Assembly (NCBI GenBank): GCA_015654985.1
Contig: JAATFW010000295.1
Span: 1 to 36,652 of the forward strand
Reading direction: 5' to 3'
DNA from: Sphingobacteriales bacterium
GTDB taxonomy: Bacteria > Bacteroidota > Bacteroidia > Sphingobacteriales > Sphingobacteriaceae
DNA: 36,652 nt
The position numbers were made by a program, and so were the translations under genes. Positions 16,774 to 25,876 of the stretch are shown here, one piece after another. How positions within the stretch are numbered: the first letter of the stretch is position 1; each line of letters starts with the position of its first letter. The notes below the pieces were generated by a model, which worked only from the letters and a program-made list of their open reading frames with translations, made no database searches and had not been told where the DNA came from.

Positions 16774-19700
16774 ATGCCGGAATTTTCTCATTTACACGTA
16801 CATACACAGTTTTCATTGCTCGACGGAGCAGCAGATATTTCCAAACTTTATAAGAAAGCCGCGGCGGACGGCATGAAGGCCCTGGCAATTACCGATCATG
16901 GTAATATGTTTGGAGTATTTAAGTTTGTGGCCGAAGCGGGAAAGCATAATGTGAAGCCTATTGTTGGCTGTGAGTTTTATGTGGTGGCAGACCGGCACAA
17001 GAAACAGTTTACTAAGGAAAACCGCGACGTACGATACCATCAGCTTTTCCTGGCAAAGAATGCCGAGGGATATAAGAATCTTGTTAAGTTGTGCTCACTG
17101 GGATATATGGAAGGGCTTTACAGTAAATGGCCCCGTATTGATAAAGAGCTTATTCTGAAATATCATGAAGGCCTTATTGCTACCAGTTGCTGTATCGGGG
17201 CCTCGGTCCCTCAGGCAATCCTGAAAAAGGGAGAAGAGGAAGCTGAGAAGGAGTTCAAGTGGTGGCTTGACATCTTTGGCGAGGATTATTATATCGAACT
17301 TCAGCGCCATAACATTCATGAGCAGCTTGTTATTAATGAAACGCTTCTTAAGTTTGCTAAAAAGCACAATGTAAAAATAATCTGCTCCAATGATTCACAT
17401 TATGTAGACCAGCAGGATGCCAATGCGCACGATATCCTGCTTTGTGTGAATACAGGCGATATGCAGAGTACGCCCATTGCTACGGATGAAGAAGGAGGGA
17501 AAGGCTATCGTTTTGGTTTCCCTAATGACCAGTTCTACTTCAAAACCCAGGCAGAAATGGGGCAGTTGTTTCATGATGTACCTCAGTCGCTCGACAATAC
17601 CAACGAAATTGTTGATAAGGTAGAACACCTTAAGCTGAAGAGAGATATTCTTTTACCAAATTTTCCTATTCCGGCAGAATTCAGGATCCATGCAGATGAT
17701 GTGCTGAACCAGTGGGAATACCTCCGGCATCTTACCATGACCGGTGCCAGGGCAAGATATAAGGACATCACCCCCGATGTTCAGGAACGGCTTGATTTTG
17801 AGTTGAATACGATTAGGATCATGGGTTTTGCAGGGTATTTTCTTATCGTATCCGATTTTATTAAGGCAGGCCGTGATCTGGGTGTTTTTATTGGTCCCGG
17901 GCGTGGTTCGGCAGCGGGATCTGTTGTTGCCTACTGTATAGGCATCACCAATATTGACCCCATTAAGTATAATTTACTGTTTGAGCGTTTCCTGAATCCC
18001 GACAGAAAGTCGATGCCCGATATTGATACCGACTTTGATGATGAAGGCAGGCAGAAGGTGATTGATTATGTGGTCGACAAATATGGCAAGAACCAGGTCG
18101 CCCAGATTGTTACTTATGGCTCTATGGCGGCGAGGACCAGTATTCAGGATGTAGCCCGGGTGCTGGATGTTCCGCTTTCTGAAGTAAATGCCCTGAAAAA
18201 GTTTGTTCCTGATACTCTTGGCATTACACTTAAGGATGCTTTGACCCAGGTGGACGAATTAAAGGAGATCTTAAAGGGAAATGATATAAGAGCAAAGGTA
18301 TTGCGGGAAGCGGAAAAGCTTGAAGGATCGATCAGAAATACCGGAGTTCATGCTGCAGGTGTGATTATTGCTCCTGAAGACATTACCAATATTATCCCGG
18401 TTGCTACCGCTAAAGATTCGGACCTGCTCATTACGCAATTCGACGGAAGAGTAATTGAGGATGCGGGAGTTATTAAAATGGACTTTCTGGGCCTGAAAAC
18501 GCTGACCATCATTAAGGTTGCTTTACGGCTGATCAGGCAGAATTACGGTGTCGAGATCGAAATAGATAATATCTCTCTTACCGACGAAAAGACTTTTGAG
18601 CTTTACCAGCGTGGTGATACCAACGGAACTTTCCAGTTTGAAAGTGACGGGATGCAGATGTACCTGAGAGAGCTTAAGCCTGACAAGTTTGAGGACCTGA
18701 TTGCAATGAACGCCCTTTACCGCCCGGGTCCTATAGAATATATCCCTAACTTTATTGCACGAAAACATGGCCGGGAACAGGTGACCTATGATCTTCCGGA
18801 TATGGAAGAATACCTGGCTGATACTTATGGAATTACGGTATATCAGGAACAGGTGATGCTTCTTTCGCAGAAGCTGGCAAATTTTACAAAAGGTGATGCT
18901 GACGTGCTGCGTAAGGCTATGGGTAAAAAGGACAAAAAGACCCTGGACAAGCTGAAGCCGCAGTTTATTGAAAATGCTAAAAAGAAAGGCCTTGACGAGA
19001 AAAAGTTAGAGAAGATCTGGACCGACTGGGAGGCCTTCGCGTCGTATGCTTTTAATAAATCGCATTCAACCTGTTATGCTTTCGTGGCTTATCAGACAGC
19101 TTATCTTAAGGCCCATTATCCTGCCGAGTACATGGCAGCAGTTTTGAATAACCAGAACAATATTGAGAAGATCTCTTTCTTTATGGAAGAGAGCCGCAGG
19201 ATGGGTATCCCGGTACTTGGCCCTGATATTAATGAATCGGGCTTAAGTTTTGGAGTAAACAAGAAGGGGGAGATCCGCTTTGGGATGTCGGGAGTTAAAG
19301 GTGTGGGTGAGAAAGCTGTAGAGAGTATTATTGAAGAACGCCAGGCGAACGGTCCCTATGAGAATATTAACGATTTTGCCCGCAGGGTGAATTCGAGGAC
19401 TGTTAACAAAAAGGTATATGAAAACCTGATATACAGCGGGGCCTTCGATTGTTTTGGATATCACCGGGCTCAGTTCTTCTTTAAGCCGGAGAACTCATCC
19501 TATAATGGGATTGAACGTCTGATTAAATATAATAACGACTATCAGAATAGCCTGAACAGTTCGCAGTCTTCTCTTTTTGGAGGCACCTCAGATGCCCATA
19601 TCCCTGAGCCTCAAATGCCAGAATGCCCGGAATGGGGGCTGATTGAGAAGCTCAAATATGAGAAGGATATGATCGGAATCTATCTTACGGGGCATCCTCT

Positions 19701-20343
19701 GGATAATTATAAGTTTGAGCTGGATAACTTCTGTTCGCATCAGATTAAACATCTTTCCCTGATCAACAAAGCCAAAAGCGGGGAAATGGCGGAAGCCGAT
19801 GCTGCGGAGTTTAATAAGATTAAAAACAGGGAGATTGTTATTGGCGGGCTGGTTTCTAATGCCCAGCACCGTACCACAAAAACAGGGAAGCCTTTTGGTT
19901 CTATGATGCTGGAAGATTACAGCGACTCTTTTGAAGTGGTAATGTTCGGGGATGAATATGTAAAGCAGAAGGCTTTCTTTACCGATGGCTATTTTCTGCA
20001 GGTGAAGGGTATGATCTGCGAGCGCTTCAGACAAAAGGATAACTGGGAGTTTAAGGTAATCCAGATTACATTGCTGTCTGATCTTCGTGATAGAATGGCA
20101 CGTTGTCTGACTATTCAACTGCCTCTTCACGAGTTGTCGGAAAGCTTTATTGCTGAAATTGATACGCTGGTGAAGACGAATGAAGAGCAAAACAGTAACA
20201 GAAACTGCCAGCTCAGATTTGCAGTTTATGATCCTGAAGAAACAATTTCGGTAGAGATGCCGTCCAAGAGTCTGAAGATATTTCCAAGTAATGAGTTTTT
20301 AGATCAGTTGCACATAAAAAATCTTAAATTCAAGCTAAATTAA
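16774..20343 (+). CDS. dnaE: DNA polymerase III subunit alpha
   Basis: Replicative DNA polymerase alpha subunit, 1189 residues, close to the family norm. The N-terminal PHP domain starts at HLHVHTQFSLLDG (residues 7-19). The catalytic palm carries the PDIDTDFDD aspartates at residues 415-423, preceded by the GPGRGSAAGS motif; the fingers include DADVLRKAMGKK near residue 709. The tandem HhH region (GVKGVGEKAVESI) lies near residue 840 and a C-terminal OB fold (VIGGLVSNAQHRTTKTGKP) near residue 1025. No intein or frameshift is seen. The gene stands alone behind a 960-bp gene-poor stretch and is followed by short direct repeats and thioredoxin. Confidence 0.98.
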   Translation: MPEFSHLHVHTQFSLLDGAADISKLYKKAAADGMKALAITDHGNMFGVFKFVAEAGKHNVKPIVGCEFYVVADRHKKQFTKENRDVRYHQLFLAKNAEGYKNLVKLCSLGYMEGLYSKWPRIDKELILKYHEGLIATSCCIGASVPQAILKKGEEEAEKEFKWWLDIFGEDYYIELQRHNIHEQLVINETLLKFAKKHNVKIICSNDSHYVDQQDANAHDILLCVNTGDMQSTPIATDEEGGKGYRFGFPNDQFYFKTQAEMGQLFHDVPQSLDNTNEIVDKVEHLKLKRDILLPNFPIPAEFRIHADDVLNQWEYLRHLTMTGARARYKDITPDVQERLDFELNTIRIMGFAGYFLIVSDFIKAGRDLGVFIGPGRGSAAGSVVAYCIGITNIDPIKYNLLFERFLNPDRKSMPDIDTDFDDEGRQKVIDYVVDKYGKNQVAQIVTYGSMAARTSIQDVARVLDVPLSEVNALKKFVPDTLGITLKDALTQVDELKEILKGNDIRAKVLREAEKLEGSIRNTGVHAAGVIIAPEDITNIIPVATAKDSDLLITQFDGRVIEDAGVIKMDFLGLKTLTIIKVALRLIRQNYGVEIEIDNISLTDEKTFELYQRGDTNGTFQFESDGMQMYLRELKPDKFEDLIAMNALYRPGPIEYIPNFIARKHGREQVTYDLPDMEEYLADTYGITVYQEQVMLLSQKLANFTKGDADVLRKAMGKKDKKTLDKLKPQFIENAKKKGLDEKKLEKIWTDWEAFASYAFNKSHSTCYAFVAYQTAYLKAHYPAEYMAAVLNNQNNIEKISFFMEESRRMGIPVLGPDINESGLSFGVNKKGEIRFGMSGVKGVGEKAVESIIEERQANGPYENINDFARRVNSRTVNKKVYENLIYSGAFDCFGYHRAQFFFKPENSSYNGIERLIKYNNDYQNSLNSSQSSLFGGTSDAHIPEPQMPECPEWGLIEKLKYEKDMIGIYLTGHPLDNYKFELDNFCSHQIKHLSLINKAKSGEMAEADAAEFNKIKNREIVIGGLVSNAQHRTTKTGKPFGSMMLEDYSDSFEVVMFGDEYVKQKAFFTDGYFLQVKGMICERFRQKDNWEFKVIQITLLSDLRDRMARCLTIQLPLHELSESFIAEIDTLVKTNEEQNSNRNCQLRFAVYDPEETISVEMPSKSLKIFPSNEFLDQLHIKNLKFKLN

Positions 20344-20355
20344 AGCGTCGACGTG

Positions 20356-20405
20356 ATAAGTAGTAAGTTATACGCAATAAGTAATAAGTTATGCGTAATA
20401 AGTAG
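20356..20405 (+). repeat. Tandem 21-bp degenerate repeat after dnaE
   Basis: ATAAGTAGTAAGTTATACGCA (20356-20376) is followed by a three-mismatch copy (20377-20397) and the start of a third (20398-20405). The unit resembles repeats found between ribBA/tamB and after the GH130 gene. Confidence 0.85.
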
Positions 20406-20547
20406 TCATAGGCGATAAGCAGTATGTAAATTGGCTGAAACCTTTTTTGTGAAATGTAATAAGCTGCTTTAGCTTTCGATATAACAAAAGCCTGCTTTAG
20501 CGCTTGCCTTTGTATTAATCATTTTGCTGTCAGTTTGTCCTGTATTA

Positions 20548-20579
20548 TTTGTGGTAAGATTATTGTTTATTTAACTTTG
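20548..20579 (+). promoter_or_regulatory. Bacteroidota-type promoter of trxA
   Basis: TTTG at 20548-20551 (-33 element) and TAACTTTG at 20572-20579 (-7 element, consensus TAnnTTTG) are separated by 20 bp, the expected spacing for the Bacteroidota primary sigma factor. The predicted start lies about 20 bp before the trxA ATG. Confidence 0.7.
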
Positions 20580-20607
20580 ATTCTTATAATCTGTAAATAA
20601 TTTAAAA

Positions 20608-20928
20608 ATGGCTATAGAAATAACAGATGCAAACTTTGAGGAAGTAGTGCTGAAATCAGATAAACCGGTACTGGTTGACTTCTGGGCTGAATGGTGCGGC
20701 CCCTGTCGTATGGTTGGCCCGGTCGTGGAGGAATTATCTAAAGAATATGCCGGAAAGGCTGTTGTAGGAAAAGTTAACGTGGATAACAATCCCGGAATTT
20801 CAATGAAATTCGGAATCCGTAATATACCTGCTTTATTGTTCTTTAAGAACGGAGAAATTGTCGATAAACAGATTGGCGCTGTGCCAAAATCGGTTCTTGC
20901 TGATAAGCTTGGAAAGCAATTAGCATAA
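20608..20928 (+). CDS. trxA: Thioredoxin
   Basis: Cytosolic thioredoxin, 106 residues, the usual length for TrxA. The redox motif is WCGPC at residues 29-33, the buried Asp is in VDFWAEW, and the cis-proline segment is [12 protein letters not shown]. There is no signal peptide. It reduces disulfides in ribonucleotide reductase, peroxiredoxins and other proteins using thioredoxin reductase. It is monocistronic: it has its own promoter (20548-20579) and a strong terminator directly after the gene. Confidence 0.97.
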   Translation: MAIEITDANFEEVVLKSDKPVLVDFWAEWCGPCRMVGPVVEELSKEYAGKAVVGKVNVDNNPGISMKFGIRNIPALLFFKNGEIVDKQIGAVPKSVLADKLGKQLA

Positions 20929-20952
20929 AATACGCTAGACATTAATTTTTTA

Positions 20953-20981
20953 AACCGGCTTTAGAGAAGCCGGTTTTTTTA
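20953..20981 (+). terminator. Rho-independent terminator of trxA
   Basis: AACCGGCTT (20953-20961) pairs with AAGCCGGTT (20967-20975) around a 5-nt loop, followed by a T-run. This is a strong intrinsic terminator 25 bp after the thioredoxin stop codon. Confidence 0.92.
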
Positions 20982-21058
20982 TATTATTGGATTTAGAACG
21001 CTTTATGAATTGGATCCTCTTCTGTTTTATGCCTGATAATCACTCATAATTCATAGTC

Positions 21059-21100
21059 CATCACCCATCATTCATCACCCATCATTCATCACCCATCATT
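21059..21100 (+). repeat. Three perfect 14-bp tandem repeats before the DUF58 gene
   Basis: CATCACCCATCATT is repeated three times without mismatch, 16 bp upstream of the DUF58 start codon, with degenerate flanks (CATAATTCATAGTC before, CATAAATCC after). Copy-number change here could affect the leader of the DUF58 gene. Confidence 0.9.
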
Positions 21101-21116
21101 CATAAATCCATTCAAC

Positions 21117-22049
21117 ATGGAGACCGTTTTTTTTTCAAAAGCTCTTCCTTCCGGCGATTGGGAGGCTAATCTTGACCTGTTTGCGCGTCAGGTTGTAGAA
21201 GGTTTTATTACGGGTTTGCATAAAAGTCCTTTTCATGGCTTTTCTGTTGAGTTTGCTGAACATCGTCTTTATAACAGCGGCGAATCGGTTAAAAACATAG
21301 ACTGGAAGCTGTATGGACGAACGGATAAATTATTTGTAAAGCGTTTTGAGGAAGAAACGAACCTTCGCTGTCAGTTGGTACTTGATATTTCATCTTCCAT
21401 GTATTATCCGGATAAAGGATATAATAAACTGATCTTTTCTGCCTGTGCTGCTGCCTCACTGATATACCTCTTTAAAAAACAGCGTGATGCTTTCGGGCTG
21501 AGTTATTTTTCTGATAAACTGGAGTTCTCTTCTCCGGCAAGCTCTACAACTGTGCATCAGAAGTATCTTTTTTCGCAGCTCGGGCGCCTGATGCAGCGCG
21601 AAAAGCAGGGAGATAAAACAGCCCTGGCGTCTTCGCTTCACGAAATCGCAGAAATATTGCATAAGCGGTCTATGGTTATCATTTTTAGTGATCTGTTTGA
21701 GCAGGCGTCTTCAGCGGAAGGTCAGTCTGCTCTCTTCGGGGCATTGCAGCATCTTAAGCATAACAAACATGAAGTGATTGTATTTAATGTGCTTGACCAC
21801 AGTAAGGAAGTAGATTTTAACTTTAAAGATCGTCCATATCATTTTATAGATATGGAAACGGGAGAGGAATTGAAACTACATCCTGCGCAGATTAAGGAGG
21901 AATACACAAAATCTGTAGAGATATTCAGAAAGGACCTCCAGCTAAAGTGTGCTCAGTATCATATTGATCTCGTTGATGCAGACATTTCTTCTGGTTTTAC
22001 GCAGGTATTACAGGCTTATCTGATTAAAAGGAACAGAATGGGGAGCTAG
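21117..22049 (+). CDS. DUF58 domain protein
   Basis: A 310-residue DUF58 protein with a von Willebrand A-like fold, of the kind usually encoded with MoxR-type AAA+ ATPases. The conserved core SGESVKNIDWKLYGRTDKLFVK (here spanning residues ~58-79) is split by the Arg/Asp motif typical of DUF58, followed by the MIDAS-like DISSSM near residue 88 and a late IIFSDLFE strand. No membrane helix or signal peptide is visible, so it is of the short, soluble type. No MoxR ATPase or aerotolerance gene neighbours it here, which is less usual. It is convergent with the histidine kinase gene, overlapping by 4 bp at the stops. Role: probably protein-complex assembly or chaperone-like; unproven. Confidence 0.9.
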   Translation: METVFFSKALPSGDWEANLDLFARQVVEGFITGLHKSPFHGFSVEFAEHRLYNSGESVKNIDWKLYGRTDKLFVKRFEEETNLRCQLVLDISSSMYYPDKGYNKLIFSACAAASLIYLFKKQRDAFGLSYFSDKLEFSSPASSTTVHQKYLFSQLGRLMQREKQGDKTALASSLHEIAEILHKRSMVIIFSDLFEQASSAEGQSALFGALQHLKHNKHEVIVFNVLDHSKEVDFNFKDRPYHFIDMETGEELKLHPAQIKEEYTKSVEIFRKDLQLKCAQYHIDLVDADISSGFTQVLQAYLIKRNRMGS

Positions 22050-23398
22050 GTACTGGTGATTTCGGCTTGTGCCTGAGGTGTTAACCTTATTATAACCCTG
22101 ACTGTAGTGCCTTTATTGATCTCTGAACTGATTGTTATATCGATATTATGAAAGCTTGCAATACTTTTAACGATGGCTAACCCAAGACCGTTACTTTCAT
22201 TGTCGTTTAAATTGAGCTTTTCAAAGCGGTTGAATGCTTTTTCAATAAGGTCCCCGCTCATGCCGTACCCCTGGTCTGTAACCGATACATGGTATTGTTC
22301 CTCAGAAAGGACATCTTCAATAATAATATTTCCTCCTTCTTTGTTGTATTTAACAGCGTTGTTGATAATGTTGATAAAGAGAGTATGGATGAGTGCCCTG
22401 TTTCCGGAGAAGCTGAAGTTTTGTTCCAGATTATTTATAAAATGAATATCCTTCAATGAAAAGCGGTCGGACAGGTCTTCTGCAACTTCTGATATAATTA
22501 CCGGTATTTCAATAAGGTCTGTTTTTTCATACTGGTCGTTTTCAACTTTAGAGATCAGCAAAAGACTGTGAACTATCGACTTCAATCTGTTGAGGGTTTT
22601 TAAAGAAGCTATAATTTTTGAGCCTGCGGCCTCAGAGATACTTTCATCAGAAAGGATATTTTCAAGCCGGGTTTTAATGACAGAGACCGGTGTAAGCAGT
22701 TCATGTGAGACATTCGATATGAATTGCTTTTGTGTAAGGAACTGCTGTGTTATTTTGCTCATAAGCGTATTGATACTTTTATCAAGTTCCTGAAAATCTT
22801 TGGTTGAAGTACTTATCGTCTCATAATTAAAATGAACAGGATCGTTCACCTTATTGATCTTCTGCTCAATGATCCGGTAAAAGGGCGACAGCAGGTAACT
22901 CGTAAAAGTATAGTCTGTTATCAGGGTGGCGATTGCTGAAACAATGAGAGTTAATAACGAAAAGATCAGGATGGTGTTTTTCAGTTGTTTAAGTGCTGCC
23001 ATCGTTTCACCTATTTCGAGCCTGTAGTAATCATTGCCAAACCTGAAATGACTGATTAAAATGAGGTATTCCTCCTGATTTCCCTCAATCTCGCGTTCGC
23101 TGACAGTAAATCTTTCTGTGTGGCCCTTTTGAAGTTTAACAGGCCTGGTTTTGTTTAGAATGATATATTCTTCTTTAAGAATATTATAATCTGTAAAGGT
23201 TTTTTCTGCTTCTAAAAGTTCTGAAATTTCCTTTTGCGATAAATTTCTGACGAGCTTTTCCTGCTTGTCGAGTATCCTCATTTTAAGATGGTCGAGAGAT
23301 ATTTTGTCAAGGAAAACAACGATTACAGTAGCCATGAGAAAGATCATGGCTGCTTTAATAAAGAGGTTGTACAGGATCAGCTTGGTTTGTAAATTCAT
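22046..23398 (-). CDS. Sensor histidine kinase
   Basis: Membrane sensor kinase of 450 residues. Two membrane helices (about residues 10-30 and 142-164) bracket a ~110-residue periplasmic sensor. The HisKA domain has the phosphoacceptor His232 in SNVSHELLTPVSVIK; the HATPase domain shows the N box (NIINNAVKYN), G1 (DQGYGM) and G2 (GLGLAIVKS). It is of the CusS/ArlS-like OmpR-partner type. It starts 4 bp after the response regulator stop and is surely cotranscribed with it; together they form a two-component system. The signal is unknown; the nearby GH130 gene is divergent from the regulator and is a possible target, by position only. Confidence 0.95.
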   Translation of the reverse strand: MNLQTKLILYNLFIKAAMIFLMATVIVVFLDKISLDHLKMRILDKQEKLVRNLSQKEISELLEAEKTFTDYNILKEEYIILNKTRPVKLQKGHTERFTVSEREIEGNQEEYLILISHFRFGNDYYRLEIGETMAALKQLKNTILIFSLLTLIVSAIATLITDYTFTSYLLSPFYRIIEQKINKVNDPVHFNYETISTSTKDFQELDKSINTLMSKITQQFLTQKQFISNVSHELLTPVSVIKTRLENILSDESISEAAGSKIIASLKTLNRLKSIVHSLLLISKVENDQYEKTDLIEIPVIISEVAEDLSDRFSLKDIHFINNLEQNFSFSGNRALIHTLFINIINNAVKYNKEGGNIIIEDVLSEEQYHVSVTDQGYGMSGDLIEKAFNRFEKLNLNDNESNGLGLAIVKSIASFHNIDITISSEINKGTTVRVIIRLTPQAQAEITST

Positions 23399-23402
23399 AC
23401 TA

Positions 23403-24080
23403 TCACAAAGTTATCCGGTATCCTATACTTCTTACTGTTTCAAGCCATTCGACCTCTGTATGCTGGGCAAGCTTTTTCCTTAAATTCTTTATATGAACAT
23501 TTACAAAATTTGAGTCGGAATTAATTTCGAGAATATCGCCCCAGACATGTTCTGTTAAGCTGGTTCGCGGGATTACCCTGTTCTTGTTTAACGTGAGGTA
23601 ATAAAGGATTTCAAACTCTTTATTCGTGAGGTTAAGACGTTCGTTATTGAAGCAAACCGTACGGTTTTCAATATCAAGAATAAATCCGTGAAGTTTGATC
23701 TGATTTTTTTCAAGACGGTGTTTTCTCCTGGTAATGGCATGCATTCTTGCCAGCAGCTCTGTTAAGGCAAAAGGTTTGGGGAGGTAATCGTCTGCTCCTC
23801 CTTCGAGTCCCTTTACCCTGTCATCAATCGCGTCTCTCGCTGTGAGGATAATAACAGAGTCGTCCCTTTGCGGCAGATCTTTCAATGTCCGGAGCAGGTC
23901 CAGTCCGTTCCCGTCGGGCAGACCCAGATCAAGTAATATAAAATCGTATGTGTTTACAAGTATTTTTTCTTCTGCTGAAGCTTTTTTCCAGGCATGTTCA
24001 ATTAAATAACCTTCTTTCGAAAGGAACTCGGCGATTTCAAAAGCAAGACTTCTTTCATCTTCTATAATCAGTACTTTCAT
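23403..24080 (-). CDS. OmpR-family response regulator
   Basis: DNA-binding response regulator of 225 residues. The receiver domain holds the phosphorylatable Asp51 (FILLDLGLPDG), the acidic EDE pocket at residues 7-9 and the KPF switch lysine near residue 100. A winged-helix C-terminal domain follows (LTNKEFEILYYL; VNVHIKNLRKKL; VRSIGYRI). I chose the ATG at 24078-24080, which gives the standard MKVLIIEDE beginning, over a TTG seven codons upstream. A TAAGTTTG box on the minus strand (24099-24106) is well placed as its -7 element. It is the first gene of the operon with the histidine kinase. Confidence 0.96.
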   Translation of the reverse strand: MKVLIIEDERSLAFEIAEFLSKEGYLIEHAWKKASAEEKILVNTYDFILLDLGLPDGNGLDLLRTLKDLPQRDDSVIILTARDAIDDRVKGLEGGADDYLPKPFALTELLARMHAITRRKHRLEKNQIKLHGFILDIENRTVCFNNERLNLTNKEFEILYYLTLNKNRVIPRTSLTEHVWGDILEINSDSNFVNVHIKNLRKKLAQHTEVEWLETVRSIGYRITL

Positions 24081-24098
24081 TTTCAGTGAATCTACAAA

Positions 24099-24106
24099 CA
24101 AACTTA
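24099..24106 (-). promoter_or_regulatory. Putative -7 box of the two-component operon
   Basis: TAAGTTTG on the minus strand fits TAnnTTTG and lies 18 bp upstream of the response-regulator ATG. The matching -33 TTTG is not obvious. Confidence 0.45.
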
Positions 24107-24343
24107 GAGAAAATTCATTTACGCGTTGTATATAACATTTATATAAATGGATTTATCGATTTCTCATCAGATTGTAAAATCAGCTAACCTTCGAAAGGGT
24201 TATGCCGTACTATGTGTTATTGAATGGCGGCAGAATTTTGATGGTTTATCCGGATAGTTTATTTTAATGGTTTTATTCAAAAATAAGGAAGAAGTTCTTC
24301 TTCTTCTTACTTTGATGCTAACTTAGCGGCAGTTTTTATAAAT

Positions 24344-25810
24344 ATGAGAATACCAATAGAACGAATACCCGTTAAAGTTTATCCTGATTCAAAACGGGTT
24401 ATTGCAAGATTTTTCTTTAATGGAGAAGAGAGAGCAAAAGAGGTTTTACAGAGAGTAATGGCAATTAGCGAAGACGAGGTTTTCGGAATCGTATCACCAA
24501 TCCTTCAGGAATATTCAAAACGTCATCGTAACATTACCCGCCTTCTTCATAAACATTGCAATAAACTGAAACATTTATTTGAAGAGTTGAATATCGATTA
24601 CGATGAAGTGCGGCCTTACCGGCGCTTGCTGATAGGCTCTTACTTTACCCATGAATATTCAATTGAATCTGCTGCTTTCTTTAATCCCTCTATTGTAGAA
24701 GATCCGGATCAGACAGAACTGGAAGAAGGAGAAAAGCGCCTGATCATAAGCTTCAGGGCTGTGGGAGAGGGTCATATCTCCTCTATTGTATTCAGGAGGG
24801 CCCTGATTGATAAATACAATAACATTCATGTAATTCCTGTGGGAAACTACATAGATGAGGCAGAGGTTATCCGCAATGCCAGATATAACAAGCACCTGTT
24901 CTTCGAAAAGGCTGCAGCCTCTCTCATTGATGTTGATGTGCTGAGCGATATGGAAAAGAAACTTGATGAGCACTTTGAATATTCTACCCTGAGGAAGCTA
25001 ATCCTGGAATCGCAGCAGGTTGAGGCGGATAACTATAAAAAGTTGCAGTATGAAAAATTGCTGTGGTTATCCGATTCGTATTATGAGATGGTGTTTTCTC
25101 TGGATACTGATATTACCGACCGCGTTATTTTTCCTTTTTCAGAATTGGAGAGACGGGGGATAGAAGACGCACGTTTTGTAAAGTTTACAGATGACAACGG
25201 AAATACTATTTATTATGCCACATATACGGCTTTTGATGGCTCCATGATCATGCCTAAATTGTTGGAAACAAGAGATTTTTATGATTTTAAAATTCGTCCG
25301 CTGTATGGAAATGGTGCACAGAATAAGAATCTTGCTTTGTTTCCAAGGAAAATCAATGGCAATTATGTAATGATGTCGCGCATCGATGGCTGGAATAACT
25401 ATATCATGTATTCAAAGAATATTACGGTATGGGAAAAGCCGGTTATGCTTCAGTCGCCAAAATACCACTGGGAGTTTGTACAGATCGGAAATTGCGGTTC
25501 TCCGATAGAAACGGAACATGGATGGCTGGTGATCACACATGGGGTTGGACCAATGCGCCGTTACTGCCTGGGGGCAAGCCTGCTGGACCTGGGGAATCCG
25601 GAAATTGAGATAGGGCGTTTGAAAGAGCCTCTGCTTGTTCCCAACCCCGACGAACGCGAAGGTTACGTTCCCAATGTGGTTTATTCGTGCGGTTCTATAA
25701 TAAATAACGGAAAGCTGATTATACCTTATGGCTTGTCTGATTACTCTTCTTCTTTCGCAATGGTGGATGTTAATAGTCTTATTGAGAAGCTGATGAGCAA
25801 GGAGGAGTAG
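24344..25810 (+). CDS. Glycoside hydrolase family 130 protein
   Basis: A 488-residue enzyme of GH130, whose members are inverting phosphorylases or hydrolases of beta-mannosides. The five-bladed propeller motifs are readable in the C-terminal ~280 residues: the general-acid motif GIEDAR (residues 272-277, usually GxEDPR), LALFPRKINGNYVMMSRID, GNCGSPIETEHGWLVITHGV and the final IIPYGLSD. An N-terminal ~180-residue extension makes it longer than typical ~330-400-residue members. No signal peptide is seen, so it should be cytosolic, unlike most polysaccharide-utilisation-locus enzymes. It is convergent with two GT4 genes and divergent from a two-component system. The exact linkage specificity (beta-1,2 or 1,4) and phosphorylase versus hydrolase activity cannot be settled by eye. 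Confidence 0.88.
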   Translation: MRIPIERIPVKVYPDSKRVIARFFFNGEERAKEVLQRVMAISEDEVFGIVSPILQEYSKRHRNITRLLHKHCNKLKHLFEELNIDYDEVRPYRRLLIGSYFTHEYSIESAAFFNPSIVEDPDQTELEEGEKRLIISFRAVGEGHISSIVFRRALIDKYNNIHVIPVGNYIDEAEVIRNARYNKHLFFEKAAASLIDVDVLSDMEKKLDEHFEYSTLRKLILESQQVEADNYKKLQYEKLLWLSDSYYEMVFSLDTDITDRVIFPFSELERRGIEDARFVKFTDDNGNTIYYATYTAFDGSMIMPKLLETRDFYDFKIRPLYGNGAQNKNLALFPRKINGNYVMMSRIDGWNNYIMYSKNITVWEKPVMLQSPKYHWEFVQIGNCGSPIETEHGWLVITHGVGPMRRYCLGASLLDLGNPEIEIGRLKEPLLVPNPDEREGYVPNVVYSCGSIINNGKLIIPYGLSDYSSSFAMVDVNSLIEKLMSKEE

Positions 25811-25815
25811 GCGAC

Positions 25816-25876
25816 TATGAGTTATGGGTTATGGGTTATAAATTATGGGTTATGGGGGCAGAACTCATAACTCATA
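25816..25876. repeat. Degenerate inverted/tandem repeat between GH130 and GT genes
   Basis: TATGAGTTAT (25816-25825) and complementary ATAACTCATA (25867-25876) flank repeats of GGTTATGGGTTAT type. The element overlaps the 3' end of the minus-strand glycosyltransferase gene and supplies its last codons and its stop (25843-25845). It may act as a two-way terminator. Confidence 0.75.

Noticed and set aside
19588-20190. 200-codon open frame antisense to the end of dnaE
   Set aside because: It is fully inside a conserved essential gene and reads as a complementary shadow of dnaE codons.
21059-21100. CRISPR-like short repeats
   Set aside because: The copies are directly adjacent without unique spacers, so this is a simple tandem repeat. 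No CRISPR array or cas gene was seen anywhere in the window.
24288-24300. GAAGAAGTTCTTC palindrome before the GH130 gene
   Set aside because: It lies in a simple TTC/GAA-rich stretch and could easily arise by chance.
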